NCBI GenBank assembly: GCA_022497155.1
Contig: MU385752.1
Coordinates: forward strand, 372,001 to 436,000
Reading direction: 5' to 3'
Length of the DNA: 64,000 nt
From: Whalleya microplaca
Taxonomy: Eukaryota > Ascomycota > Sordariomycetes > Xylariales > Xylariaceae
In this document: positions 33,742-46,516 of the stretch, piece by piece
How positions within the stretch are numbered: the stretch's first letter is position 1
Layout: every line of letters starts with the position of its first letter
Made by a program: the position numbers and the translations under genes
Notes under the pieces: model-generated
What the model was told of the DNA's origin: nothing
Databases searched by the model: none
What the model saw: only the letters and a program-made list of their open reading frames with translations

Positions 33742-36086
33742 TATCACGCTGTAAGATTCCTAATCTTGACGCCGCGTCTGGCGGATGCGACCATGAACTA
33801 CGCCGAGCAATTGAAGCGAGGACCCTTATATGAATCAGGCTCTGGCGTATGAGACTCTAATGGCCTGGTGGGACAATGACGCAGGCCTCATACACCTGAC
33901 GAGCGTCGAATTTGTTCCCTGTGACGCATCCTTCCGCGGGGAACACCCGATCCTATCGATCCCGACGTGTTGGTTGGTCGGTAATGTTCGCGGGCCGTGC
34001 GGGGTCCAACGTAGTTATGTCTCATGCCATGCTGCCCTGGCAGCCCTGGCCATAGCCGGTCGTTGACGGGATGCTAAACTTGTCGGAGCCTAAACTCAAC
34101 TTCCCTTGACCCGCATATCCCCAACTAGTGTAGGAATCCCCGTTGCCGTGGCCCTGCGATATGCCAGACCCTGGTGCCTGAGGACGTCACACAGCTTTCG
34201 TCAGGCGCACCTACGGAGTGTTGTTCTGCATAGAGAGCTTCATTCTAAGTCTTTAGTCCGTTTCAAAGAATACTTTGTCGTTTCACGGCGTATTATGGAC
34301 CAGGAAGGTGGACTCGGATGTATTGCGAGGTGGTACGAGGCGGTTGTCATGCTTTCTACGAGGAATGGCCAATAACGTATTGTGTCGATATCAGGGTCGT
34401 ATACGGCGCTATGTGATTGTATATGAAAGGACACATAATTAGGCGAAACGATTCATTTTTATCCTTACCAGTGAGTTTGTGGTTTTCTATCTAGTCTCCT
34501 ATATCATCGTGGGGGACCGTCGACAGCAGCATGCACACACTAGGTATGGATGTAGAAGTAAGATTATGACTTACTGAACTCTCCTAGCGATATGAAAGCG
34601 TGAAGCCTAGCTGTGAGAAGGGAGTGTGAACGAGGACGAATAAGGGTTGTCGGCTTGTAACGTATCGTATATGTTATGGGAGTTGTGGCTGAGGCGGAGC
34701 TTGTACGTAGTATATACGTGCAGTATCTCTTGATCTTAACTAACTGCTATGTATATCATAGTATGAGACATTAAAGAAAAGATTGACGGAAGATGGCTAA
34801 TGACTAGGGTTTCCTTGATTTGTTAAGACAGATTGCGAGTCGCTCTTGACCTTCGTGGCGACTTAGACACGTCTGGGTATCACACAAAAGGAGACCCCAC
34901 ATCCGAGCGAGATTATTGCTCGTCATGCTTGACATCCGACAATGAGGCTGGAGTCCTTGACGGATTTGGACGGTGCAGAGAGGAATTATGAACCTACTCT
35001 CGAAATACCAGACGATATATCTAGATGATAAGGTCATCAGTGTCCGGGATTCTGACAGACCGGTGTCAGGATATTGTATGTAGGTAGTTAAGGCGTTAAC
35101 CTCTCAAATGGCGACAACGAAAGGGACAGTTAAGACTCCAGTGGAATGGACATGAAATGGAGCTTATAAATAGGGAGCAAGGCACTGCTAGGAACTCCCG
35201 ATGCACAGCTGCTAGACGAGGGATGGATGTATGTTGTGCTTCATAATTGTACTACCCAGTAAGCATCTGCAAATAGCCTTCTCTGTTTTCATTCATCCGG
35301 GAGAGATAAGTAGTTGCAATATGTCTTATTGTAGCTACAGTACATATAGATCCCATAATGTGAAGACTGTTCACAGGCTTCCGGGACTTCATATTATCAT
35401 AAGTTCATCCCACCCTCAAGCATCGCACCTCGTATTGTGGCGGTAGAGATACCGAGGTGGCGAGAGCGCTCCTCCCTCCTCCATAACATCCCAAATTGTT
35501 GGTGTCGACGCCGACAGACAACAAAACTCACCCGAGGCTGATGCAGGCTGATGCGAGGAGGCCATAGTAGTGAGTTGCCTAGGGGGCTGATTAAGGAGTA
35601 TGAGCCCTGTAGAACTCTGTTTTTCTTAAAGAAGAAAAGCCCACCGTCAGAGGAGTACATATCACCATACCTACAGATATATGCATGTCAGCTGCTTTAA
35701 CTTACATAGTACCCAGGTTAGCCTGTTCCGGATAGGAGCCTGCCAGAGTTGAGATTTTTAAGACTTCACTTCATTGTGATGCCAAAGCTGCCGTATTATG
35801 GGAATTAATGTACCGTGCTACAAGAGGAATACGCTGTATAGATAACCGTTCTAATGGAGCTCTTATCAGAAGGATAGCTACGTAATCTGTACATGTACGG
35901 TTTACATACATATGTATGTATCCGTATGTACGCACCTATCTCTGGAATGCGCATCATCAACCTTGAAATTCTAACTCTCTACAGAATACAATCCTCTTTA
36001 CGACTTCCCCCTTGCCGGCATTTTCCTTTCTTTCTGTCGACCGCGCATTTGACGCTCGCTCGCTCGCTCGCTCGCTCGTCGTCATT
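33742..36086. other. Long gene-free spacer
   Basis: No chain of exons found on either strand. A (GCTC)n repeat at about 36057-36078 lies in the leader of the next gene. Confidence 0.5.
36057..36078. repeat. GCTC tetranucleotide repeat in a 5' leader
   Basis: About five and a half copies of CGCT immediately upstream of the cyclin gene ATG (36087). Confidence 0.85.
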
Positions 36087-37209
36087 ATGGCGAACGAAGA
36101 TGCTCGATACAGGCAGTCCAGCCAGTATCGGCTATGGTCCTTCACGCCGGCACACCTCTCGTCACTTCGCGAGAAGACCAACACCCTCGCGCAAACCAAC
36201 ATTGCCAGGCGCCTGCGGGCTGCAGTGCCGCCTGTCGATCCCTTGCCGGACTTCCTCACGCCCCAAGAGGAGCGTACGCTCGTCAGCTTCTACACCGTCG
36301 AGCTTCTCCGCGCCGCAGCCTTCTGCAAGCTGCCGACCGACACCCAGGCCACCGCTGCCATCTTCCTGCGGCGTTTCTACGTCACGAACAGCATAATGAC
36401 CTACCCGCCGACCGAACTGCTCAAGACCTGTCTCTTCTTCGGGAGCAAGGCAGAGGGCGTGTACCTGGGCGCGCAGAAATTCGCCGAAAACTTCCCAAAC
36501 ACCACCGACGCCGAGGTTCTCGCCGCCGAATATATCCTATGCCAGGGCATCAGGTTCGCGTTCGATGTGAGACATCCGTTCCGCGCCTTAGAAGGTGCCG
36601 TCATGGAGCTCAGACGGCTAGGCGACTTCGACGACAACCGGATCAACCGCGCGCACCAGCGAACCCGGGAGATCTTGAAGTTCAGCCCCTTGGTGACCGA
36701 TGCCTATTTCCACTACACCCCCAGCCAAATCATGCTTGCCGCCCTGGCGATGGTAGACGAAGGGCTGGTCCACCGCATGCTACGAGACGCCTTTGCTGGC
36801 GAGGGCGAGGTATCTAAGGACAAGGTCTGGGGCGTCATAGAGAAGTGCCGGGCGACGTTGGAGAAGGAACCGCCCGAGAGAATGGCCAACTACTGGGGAA
36901 CTGTGAGTAGCAGATCTGGAACTCACCCGTAGCGTGGAGATATTTCGGGGGACTAACAGTGGACAGCCGGAGAGCAACAAAACTATCAAGCCGCTTACTA
37001 GGAAGCTTCGAAAGTGTCGTGATCCGGACAGGGTTGACCTGGTCGCTCTGCAGAGGGCCAAAAGGGAGCAAGCATTGAAAGACCAGAAAACCAGCTCGGG
37101 CGCCGACACAGATGATGATGACGTGTTCGGCAACGGAAATGATGAAGAACGAGAGTCAAAGAGACGGAAGGTCACTGCAGGAGGTGACATATTTGGACCT
37201 CCTCTATGA
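36087..37209 (+). CDS. ccl1: Cyclin H / Ccl1-like subunit of TFIIH kinase
   Basis: The cyclin partner of the Kin28/CDK7 kinase in the TFIIH kinase module, which phosphorylates the RNA polymerase II tail; nuclear. Two exons (36087-36902, 36967-37209, phase 0) give 352 aa. Landmarks: the N-terminal YRQSSQYRLWSFTPAHLSSL, typical of cyclin H; the cyclin box from about residue 75 with FCKLPTDTQATAAIFLRRFYVTN; PPTELLKTCLFFGSKAEG; and the second fold with DFDDNRINRAHQRTREILKF and HYTPSQIMLAALAM. The C-terminal exon is charged (PDRVDLVALQRAKREQALK, then an acidic stretch and a basic KRRK), a plausible nuclear localisation signal. It is a core gene and intact. Confidence 0.92.
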
Positions 37210-39107
37210 ACGGAAGCAAGGTATTAGTAACCCATATGATCCGATCTCGCCAAGGTCCTCGGTGTTTTGCACCACGCCAGAGCATCCCTACCGGCTGAGG
37301 AGCAGCTTCGACGGAGTTGTAGAGCTCTATGGGCTTACGCCTAATCGCTCAACTCAGCCAAGGATGGAGGAGCCTAGATGGCCCTAATTACACGATATAA
37401 AGAGGAACTCGACTCGACTCGAATCGAATCGACTAGAGCAAGGAAGCACTTCGTTTGCATTTCCGCTTGTAACGAACAAGGAAACTTTCAACTTGGCTCT
37501 CCCATTCGCCTCGATGGGATGAAAGTGAGGGGATATAGCAAAACCTTAGGGTAGTAGTTCAATGACTGCGTTGACACGATGACATGCTAGGATGGGTGTT
37601 TGCCTGTTTGCCTGCTCGTCGCCGTCTAAGTTGAAGGGAAACCGGTACGAGAAAGGCTATTCGCAGAGTTGAAGTCTCGCAGCTAAGTAACATTCACAAC
37701 GATCACTAAGTCATCTTGATTAAAAGAAACCTAACTGAATTGGCTCCGTAATTGCTCGCTTTAATGGCTGAAGATAAGAAAAGAAACGGCCAACCGCGTA
37801 CAACAGCGTATGCCCTATACCCAACAACAATATCTGGTCTTCAAGCTTTTCCCGTTTAATCTACATTTCCTGGCGGGCATACGATGGATCAGTAGCCGTC
37901 GTGACTCATGTGCTATCTTGCCTAAACGCCCTTGCGTAAATTGACGGTCAGTAGATACTCTTTGCTATAGATGCCGCCGTAGTATATGGCAAGCCCTATG
38001 TCGATAAGAACTAGGAAAATCTGTTTCGAGACTTTACTGTCGAGTGAATAAGTCTATGACCTTGGTATCCGTTTGTTCATTTCCTGTCTATGTACCCGCA
38101 CCCGTCTTTACTTATAAGGCCCGGTGGCCTAACATCCACACCTGAAAAGCTGTGGTTATACCCTGTCGCGAGCCCCTGGAATTCGTGCCGAGGCCTCGCG
38201 TTGGATAGAATCCATATCGGCTTCTTACAAGATACAGGTTAGGAAACGCAAAGTGCTACGGTGTTTGATGCCTTTCTGTTAGGTAGCGAAGTAACTTCAG
38301 GTCCCAGTCACTGGATTGTTCGTCATCGAGGCATTCTTATTTTCCCCATGACTACCGTAATCCCGTCCCCTAGAAGCAGTGGTGGACTCGATAGAATACT
38401 TGGTCTGTACCTCTCTTGACGTCTTCAATGTCTCCTCGGCCTTGTTACATGCCGCCTTGCATGAGGCATCATTACCTATGTTTGTTCAGTTACTTAGCAG
38501 TCATGGATACTTTCGAGTGTGGATTGGATGACTTGCTACTACTTACATTTCGCGTACTTCAATATAGCAAGTACAGAGTTGTTAAGCAGTGTTACACCCA
38601 GAAAGACGCCACGGACATTTCTTTTTACTTGGCAATGGGAACCGCCAGTCAGATAACCGAGATCTGAACGCCGATCCATCTAGATCGGCCCACTACCTAT
38701 GCTTGAATGGCACTGGTTGTTCCCTGCCTACGCATGTACAGCCACAGTCACGATGCGCAAGATGAAACATATCAGGTACTACCTAGGAAAGGTATCCAAG
38801 CTTTATTTAGGTCAGCGCCTAGTATGCATACAGTCCACGCAAACGGGCAGTGAAGGTACTGCCTAGGTATACATATGTGATACGAAATAGCCAATTGTGT
38901 ATCAGGAATCGACTGTCTTTGTCTCTGAACATGACATCATCTGGTTGCACCTAGAGACCCCTCATTAGAGTCAACGTTCCTTGTTTTGTAGCTGTTTTTG
39001 ATTTATTACTGACCAAACGAAACATATCCTCTCTCTTCTCTCCATCTTCACCTATTACCGACCCTACACCCTAGAATTTTGGAGCTAGCCACTCTATTTC
39101 AAGCAGC
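37210..39107. other. Gene-free spacer
   Basis: A short imperfect (GACTC)n/(GAATC)n tract lies at about 37408-37435. No gene is recognised. Confidence 0.5.
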
Positions 39108-39535
39108 ATGGATTTCATTAACAAAGTCACGGGTGGATCTAAGGACAACCAGGAGAAGAAGCCGGAGAGCGAACAGAAGCAATCCAGTGGCGGTTTCATG
39201 GACAAGCTCAACGGGGCGGCTGGAGGCGGCAAGGAAAGCGAAAAGAACGAAGATGCCCTTGACAAAGGTAGGTGTCTGTTTGCAGCACATCCCCGGGAGA
39301 CTTCTATATACACAGAATTCCGTTTGAGATAAAGGGTCTTCTTTCCGCAATACTGATGTATGTCAATTCAATAGGAGTCGACTGGGTTCAGGAGCATGTC
39401 TTGGGCCAGGGCGACCAGAGTAACGAGAGTGCCGTTGAGCAAGCCAAGGATGAACAGATCTCCGATTTCATTCGCGACCAGTACAAGAAGACGACAGGGT
39501 CTGATATTCCCATCAAGGACAAAGAGCGCTTCTGA
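39108..39535 (+). CDS. Small ddr48-like stress protein
   Basis: Two exons (39108-39267, 39375-39535; phase 1) give a 106-aa hydrophilic protein. It starts MDFINKVTGGS and has a Gly-rich repeat section (SSGGFMDKLNGAAGGGKESEK). A second half, VDWVQEHVLGQG then DEQISDFIRDQYKKTTG, is strongly conserved in a small Pezizomycotina family usually annotated as DNA-damage-responsive protein 48-like. The function is not established; the amphipathic helix and abundance in stress give the name. No signal or membrane segment. Confidence 0.75.
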
Positions 39536-40084
39536 ATGATATGCCGGCGGCAGTTAACGCGCACTACTGTATAGCTATGCCAAACGGCCTCAGTTTCGAG
39601 ATGATCTTGGAATCAACATGACACTACAGAATTCAATTTGAGATTGAACATGTCGACTGAGTACCTGCAGTCAAATTATTGAGGCGACAGAACTGATTTA
39701 CGATAAGACGATTTATTATCTAATTGCCATGCTACATTGCTTGCTGAATTCCCATGATTGCAAATCGACATAACACACCAGTAAGCAGGACTCTGTGCGC
39801 TTTCCTCTACGACGAAGAACATTGTGCTGGGTAGTGTAGAATGATAGTCTTTTCATTCTGAATAGACCGTATCATGTAAATTCATACTCTCAATGAGTTT
39901 AGCCTAACTTGAAGTTGCTCGCATGTTTATTATCTGCATGGTATGCTCTGAAGTAATCCGCTGCATTACAAGGAGTGTCCTTGCGCGTAACCCATGGTTT
40001 CAGTAATATGATACCTGGTCACTAAATGAGAGGAATCATATGCACGCCTTGAAAGTGAATGAAACAAGGAGTAACGCAGTCTCC
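39536..40084. other. Intergenic, nothing recognised
   Basis: Sequence between two convergent genes; no features found. Confidence 0.5.
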
Positions 40085-40694
40085 TCAAAGCAAAGCCGGA
40101 AGCCCGATAGCCAGCCCGCCAACAATAAGAGCACCGACGCCACCTGTGGCCATTGGCGCGCCTCCTGTAGAGACCGAGCTGGTAGACCCGGCACCGGTGG
40201 CGCTGCCAGTGTTAGTCTGGGTGGTCGTGAATACACTCGAGCCGGACGACGAAGTGATCACGGTAGTGGTGACGGCTGGGGTGGTCTGTCCCGTCGAGGT
40301 AGCAATAGTCGTTGAGCCCGACGTATCTGCTTCATGTGAGTTCGCAGGTCGAAGCTCGGAGCCCTCTTCACTTACAGGAGGCGTTTGCGTTGTTGAAATC
40401 CCAGCCACAATCATCCATGAGGTCCGCGACGTCGTTGTCGTCGGCATCTCTCATCCCGTTGTCCTTGACACAAGTCGCGCAGGCGGTAAGGCGAGCTTGA
40501 GAGTCCTGGGCATTGCAGACACACGGACGGTACGTGTCGTCGTCGTCGGTTTGCCGATCGCACCGTGCTGTGAGATCAATGGTGAACTGACACGCCGAGA
40601 TGCATGCACTTGGGACATCGTCACTCTCGACAGTGTTCTCGGCCGCGCCAAGGGCCGATAGGGAGAGGAGGGCCAAAATTATCTCGATCTGCAT
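40085..40694 (-). CDS. GPI-anchored-type Cys-rich surface protein
   Basis: Two exons (40376-40694, 40085-40329; phase 1) give 187 aa. Residues 1-17 are a signal peptide (MQIEIILALLSLSALGA). The N-terminal half has eight cysteines in pairs (ACISACQF, RPCVCNAQ, ACATCV, DDCGWD) and resembles other small fungal surface domains with four disulfides. The C-terminal half is a Ser/Thr-rich stalk (TTTVITSSSGSSVFTTTQT) and a hydrophobic tail (GALIVGGLAIGLPALL), that is, a GPI signal. It has no CFEM signature that I can match exactly. Its likely place is the plasma membrane or wall. Confidence 0.8.
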
Positions 40695-41786
40695 GGTTAC
40701 GAGGCTCAAGATTGCGAATTTGGTGGAAGAGTGAGTGGTGACTATAAGTGGAACATGAACATACTTATACGGTCAACTGCTCACAGCCGAATCCGTGTAC
40801 TGATGCCAAGCTGTGTGAGTCCTAGGGAAAGCCAAGGCAATATCCGCTTGGTCATAGGCATTTTGGCGACAGCAAGCCTCTCATGGAGAGTTGACCGATA
40901 TCGATTTGGAGCAATGTTCGAAACAACCTCCGCCGCGTCATGCTCCTGAACGAATGATGTAAATTCGCCCAGTAACTATGGGGTAAGGAGGAGCACAGCC
41001 ATCCGATGGCAGCTGAGCCAAGAAAGATAGGTCGCATCAGCCAAGACCTAGATAGGACGGCTTCCTGTTTTTAGTAGTGAGCTGGCAGACCGTATTTCTT
41101 CTGGCAGCCTGGATGGGCTAAAGACCACGACCGGGAGTCTTCACCGTCCACCTACCGGAGGTGCTGACCGCGCGGGCCCTCGACAATCGGCGCTTCGTCC
41201 TTGTCAACCTTACCTAGCCTCACCGCTGCAGCCGATGCTCCACGCCAAGCATACCGCGATCCACCCGACGGCTGTTCAAATGAACTGACTGGATCATGCG
41301 TTGCATAAGCGTGCCTGAATACCAACCCCATTGCCCCGGGCTACTATAGCTGAATGGCACTTAATAAGCTGCCGAGCCTGACTTCTAGGTGCCTGCATGC
41401 ACATACATGGAAGAAGAGCCAAGTAAGGTGACGTAGAATACAAAAATAAAGAAGCAACATGGCGGCACTGGCGCCAAGATATGCAGAGCATACGCGTACG
41501 ATTCAAATGCTAAGACCTACACCGGATGTACTGTATTGGACGTCGTGCCACATTTGAACATATCATTTTGGGAGCATGAGAAGAGGCCTACAACAAATGT
41601 TCAAATGATGAAGCTGGCTGATGTCATTGGCAAGCTACATAACAATATACACGTTCACAGGCTTTCGAAGCCGATATCGCAAGCCTAGAGAGAAAATACT
41701 GGCAATAAAAAAGACCTACATCTTGACGGCATAGACAACTGTGATTCTTCGATTCGTTGCGCTGGTCCCTGGAGCTTAGCCTTTAA
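40695..41786. other. Intergenic, nothing recognised
   Basis: Upstream of the surface protein gene and downstream of the GH79 gene. No gene found; TATA-like sequences only. Confidence 0.5.
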
Positions 41787-43429
41787 TCACTGTAGATACA
41801 CCAGTAGAGCCTCGCTGGCTTTCACCGTAACTGTCGTTTGGCCGCCTGACACGGTCAGACTTTCGAACGTCTCAGTCCCCGTTACTTTGCAATCGCCATC
41901 ACGGAATCCCTGACCGCCGAAGGTCACCGTCCCGCCTTGGTCGACTCTTGACATTGCACTCTCCGCCGTCAGCCTCTTCGCCCTTAGTGAGCTTCCCGCC
42001 AAGCCGCGAAGCTCAAAGGTCTGGCTGGAACGGCTACCGCTTCCGCCAAAGTAGTCAGAGTTGTACAGCAGAGCTCGCAAGGGGGCCCCGTCTGCATCGA
42101 ACGAGACGTACGCCGCGTAGTTCGTAGTACCGTCGTCGAGGGCTGTGAGGTACGACGCCTCGGCCATCAATGCAGTGGCGGCATAGGCTCCGTAGTAAGG
42201 CGCTCCCATACTGTATCGGCCCCAAAAACAGTATTGACAGTTACCTACCGTCCCGTGGTGGAAGTAGATCCGCGAAATATTGCTGTACGTGGCACGGAGG
42301 ACGTAGTCCATCGTCCACAGCGCTGCTCCAAAGGTGGGCGATACGCCTGCGGCGCCACCTCCGGACACTACTCGCGACATAAGTATCGATGGGCCTATCG
42401 AAGCATTGGCCACAAAGGATAAGTCACATACCGGAGTTTGTTTCACCGAGCACATACGGTTTGTCCTCCTTCAAAGCTGCCGCAACGTCCGAGTCGAACA
42501 CATGTAGATTGCTCGATATCCCCTTGTGGCTCATAAGCGACGTCACGCTTCCTCCGGGGTAATTGTGGTGGGCGTAGGTTTTGACGTATTGCTTGACTGT
42601 CGAGTTCTGCGTTGCGATCAGCTCTGCTGCACCCCATGTCGGGGGCGAATCGTTGGAGTTGCCAGATTGGATGATGGGCTTCTGGTTCACGGCCGAACCA
42701 ACCGCAAGCGCCCAGTCATTCTGCGACGCTGCATCTATGGCTGGTGACCAGCCTCCGGAAGCTATCGGTTGACCGTTTCTAGAGTAGTCTAATATTTGTA
42801 GTGTATCAGTAGCGGTTAATACGCTCACTGGAGCAAGCTGAACATTCTACTTACACTCTGGTTCGTTCCCCAGCTCGATGGCCAGTAGATTTCCTACCTC
42901 AGACACGACGACCTTAGCAGCATCAATGGTATTCTGAATATTATTCTTGCCCCTATTCAGCCCAATCACTACGCTACCACCATAGCTTCCCGCGAGGGTC
43001 AAGAAGCTCGACCCGAACGTTAGACTTGCCGGCGCGTCGGCTGCGCTAGACACGGTGTACACGACGTACGCCGATGTCCTCGAGTCATACTGCGCACGAT
43101 CCTGCGTGGTGCCGCCGATGCGTATGGGTGGCCAGACGCCCGTGAGGTCTTTCCAATTGGAAAGGCATTGGGTGGTGGCGCTGACATTGGTGAAATACGA
43201 CGGGAAGGCGAAGAATTCGAACCTACAGATGATGTTGTGTAAACCAAGCCCCCGCAGTTTCATTGAGGTACCCGAAAACTTACGATATACCGACCGGTGC
43301 GGAGTCTAGAGGTGCATATCTGAGGTTTCCCGTATGTGCTCGTTCCGGAACCGTGAACGTCACTGCGATCGCGCCCTGGATCGCAGCTAGGAACACAGCA
43401 AAATAGTAGGAATACATGGCTGGTGCCAT
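41787..43429 (-). CDS. Secreted GH79 beta-glucuronidase-like enzyme
   Basis: An extracellular glycoside hydrolase of family 79, which in fungi removes glucuronic acid or 4-O-methyl-glucuronic acid from arabinogalactan-type side chains. Four exons (43284-43429, 42855-43222, 42432-42788, 41787-42367) give about 483 aa. The signal peptide is residues 1-22 (MAPAMYSYYFAVFLAAIQGAIA). The TIM-barrel part has PVGIS-FEFFAFP, PPIRIGGTTQDRA, the acid/base motif IELGNEPE before intron 2, and the nucleophile VLGETNS just at intron 3. The C-terminal part (VSPTFGAALWTMDY, FHHGTVGNCQYCFWGRY, then a beta-rich end) matches the GH79 C-terminal domain. The intron 3 acceptor is one codon ambiguous (42367 or 42370). 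All catalytic residues are present. Confidence 0.9.
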
Positions 43430-44234
43430 TGACGGAAAATTGCGAGCTATGCCTGCCATCTATATACTGTAGAACATATATTAGCCTATTATATGTTTGC
43501 GGAGATACAGCCATCGACCTCTACCCGATTCACGTCACGATACTACGTCAGTCTATACATAGTATCCGGGCACTTACCATTGGGTTTGGTCTGGACCGAT
43601 CTGGGGAATAATGGGACAAGCTTGTTTTAAAATGCGACAGTACCTACGGGATTAGTGATATTGGCACCTTGGTCATGCCACGAGTGGATACATATCTATG
43701 CAGTTGTCATGATAGATGTAGCGCGTGCGCTGCTATTGGAATTCTCAATTTGACATAGTGTTTTTACAGAAAATACGGCCAATATTACTAGCTAGACCAC
43801 GCCCTGGGTACATGGGCGAATCTCACTGCCCGGGGTAGGAGATCTTCGAGAGGAGTTGATCTCCAAGTAGTTGTACGTCGTGAACTATCATCCCTTTTAG
43901 CACCCCCTGAATCGGGAGCTCTGACAATGAAGAAATAGGTCCACAAGCGCTGCATTTGCGAATCTTGCGAAAATGAACCAAATGGGCGATAGCTCCTGAT
44001 CCGGCGGAATCAAGTGTAAAGGGCATCGTATTTCTAGCAATGCGCTGTGCTTTTTTCCTCGTTACTTTCGGGTAACGGTGTTATGAGTAACGTCGAATAA
44101 GCAGCATGCAAGAATAAGGTACAAGATGGTCGACTCCCACAAGGGATAAACGTACTAGTAGGTTGAATATTACAGAGCATAGGTCAGCCATGTGACAGCA
44201 GTGCCCCCAAAAGACTACGGTAAACGCGGGAGAT
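43430..44234. other. Promoter of the GH79 gene and 3' flank of the SDR
   Basis: Non-coding; no recognised operator or repeat. Confidence 0.5.
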
Positions 44235-45156
44235 TTACAGGTATGGCTTCACTTGGTCTTCAGTCCAGTCCCAGAACTTGAGCACTGTCCCATTGCCGCC
44301 TTCAGTCTCCAGTTTCGTCGCAGCAACCAGATCTTTCCGGATTGGATAAATTCGACCGAAAGGCACCACTACAGCTTCAGCGTCAGTTCTCGGATTCCTC
44401 TGATACACGAAGACACTTACCCCCGTTGACCGGAGGATACATGATGATCTTGGTAAGGATCCGAAGAACTAGCCCGGCGTCTCGATAAAGATCTGACATC
44501 AGATTTCCCGGGTTCAACGGGATGCTGATGACGCCGTCGGCCCTGTGGCGTTTGGCGTACTCGACACCGTGCATCCAATTGCCCGTCTTGCTAACAGCGT
44601 ACTTGTACATATAATCCTTTTCGACGTGATAGTCCAAGTTATCCATGTGAATACCGACCGACTTCTCTCCACCTATCTCCGTCCCCGAAGAAGAGACCCA
44701 CACCACGCGAACCGAGCCAGGGGTTGACTTCTCCGCCTGGGCGGTAGCCACAAGGGTCGGCGTTAGCAGTTCCGTGAATAGAAATGTCCCCAGACAGTTT
44801 ATGCCTAAGTGATGTTCGTATCCCTGCACAGTCTTGGGTATATCCGGCGTGGCGGTCTGGACGCCGGCATTGTTGAACAGAACATGAAGCTTGGACTCTA
44901 GAGACAGAAATTTCTCTGCAGATGCCTTGATGGTAGATAGGTCGTTGAGGTCCAGATGGACAAAAGTCAACGTTCCTTTGGACGTAGGGTGTGCTTCTTT
45001 GATATCACCCATTGCAGCGTTGACCTTTGGTTCGGAGCGGGCAGCCATGTAGACCTTTGCATTCTTGGAGTAGAGAATCCGTGCTACCTCCTTGCCTACA
45101 CCTGTGTTCGACCCGGTGACGCCAATCAAACGCCGTTTTGTCCACAGGTCCCGGCC
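44235..45156 (-). CDS. Short-chain dehydrogenase/reductase, 5' end damaged or unresolved
   Basis: An NAD(P)-dependent oxidoreductase of the classical SDR type. Seen: the cofactor motif TGSNTGVG, the structural NNAG, the catalytic Ser in VSSSGTE, and YAVSK (YxxxK). A short intron (44369-44421) joins NG to VVPFGRIYPI and the C-terminus ends WTEDQVKPYL. Two oddities: homology reaches upstream to about 45156 (GRDLWTKRR) but no ATG is in frame and a TAA lies a few codons further up, so the start is missing, frameshifted or in an unseen exon; and about 20 residues expected between PPVNG and VVPFGR in related fungal SDRs are absent. The core could still fold; a recent pseudogene is equally possible. 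Confidence 0.6.
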
Positions 45157-46516
45157 AATTTGGAATTAAAGACGGCACAGTTTCAGATCACTGTTGTGTC
45201 TATTCAACCCACCGGACTACGATACCGGCAAATGGTGTTGACCGATTATTTCGCTAGGTACAGTAAAATTCCCGCTGGGCCGGGGGATACTAAGTAGGAA
45301 AACTGAGGCTTGATGACAGTTTCGTATACCGGGCCTATCCTCTTACTGGTACTTGTCTATTCGCCCCCTTGGACCGTAGGTGTCTATTACAAAGTCTAGG
45401 TCGAGCCAATATTGGTCAAGTAACAGATTACTAAGGGAACTCAAACGATACCGCAAGTTGTCCACAACATCGATGATGCTGGGTTCACTGAACGGGCGCA
45501 CAGACTCACAGACTACCACGAGAAGCCGAGAGGGATGCGATGTTGTCGAAAGAGCCTCATGAAAATGAAGAGATTCCTATGTGCTATTATTCACAACCCA
45601 AACGATCAGAATCGCCGTTGGTGATCCTTAAGTCTCGATATAATCCGGACTCATGATTGCTCGAAGTAGTGAGTATGTTTCGCTGTTCTCTTTGGTAGTT
45701 TTGACCGTGTAAGTCATCCAAGTCTCCAAGGACACCTATGCTAGAATTCTTGACTCTCTCCGTGCAAGACAGCGGTGCTTTTCAAGCTTTTTTGCTCGTC
45801 ATTATTTCAGCCGTTACTCTTGCAGAATACGCATCGTCCAGCCAGCGATGTGTAGCTTTCCTCCAACTGCTGATACGGAATATCGATGCCGTCAACTGCC
45901 GAGGTTGGCACTATTGGGGATGTAATGAAGATATTGAAATGGAGTATAAGGCCATGCATATATTCATGCGCTCAAGAATATTGTACAATAAATGTAAGCT
46001 ACGATTTAAGGGGTTGTAAAAACATTCGGCCTCTGTCACCTATACATTTGATATTTTGGGAGTTTAATAAGCTTATACTTTTAAGTCTTGTACATAGTAA
46101 TCACACCTATGATGCCCCTAGGGTATTTTTTAGAACTCGATGTGTACCCGAAAGGATGTTGTGATAGCTGCTGTGTTTAATGTTGAAATGTTGCTGATGC
46201 AATGACGTAATTCATTCCTACGGAGGCACTGATAAGAGATTGTCGAATTGAAATTCTGGCCAGTACACATGTGTTATGTATAAGCAAACTTCTGTCATCC
46301 TTCATTTCGCCATTGGATACTTGCCTCAGCCGGAGTACATGTAGGTAGCCTTGTCCCTCTCAACACTTTCCGTTTACTGCTCCGTATCCAAGGTATCCGG
46401 GCACCGCGTTAATGCAATTAGTCTGTCCACTGCGGGGCTCTGCTGGTACGAAGCGCTCGCTGGCTCTACGTTCATTCATCTTCCGCTCATCTCGTCTTCC
46501 CTTGTCATCATTCGCG
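45157..46516. other. Intergenic, nothing supportable
   Basis: The open stretch 45738-46019 (93 codons, hydrophobic start) lacks family features and is not called. Confidence 0.4.

Noticed and set aside
34106..34375. 89-codon frame in the long spacer
   Set aside because: No supporting features, and no intron joins that extend it.
45738..46019. 93-codon frame with hydrophobic start
   Set aside because: No signal cleavage site, family or cysteine pattern; intergenic-like base use.
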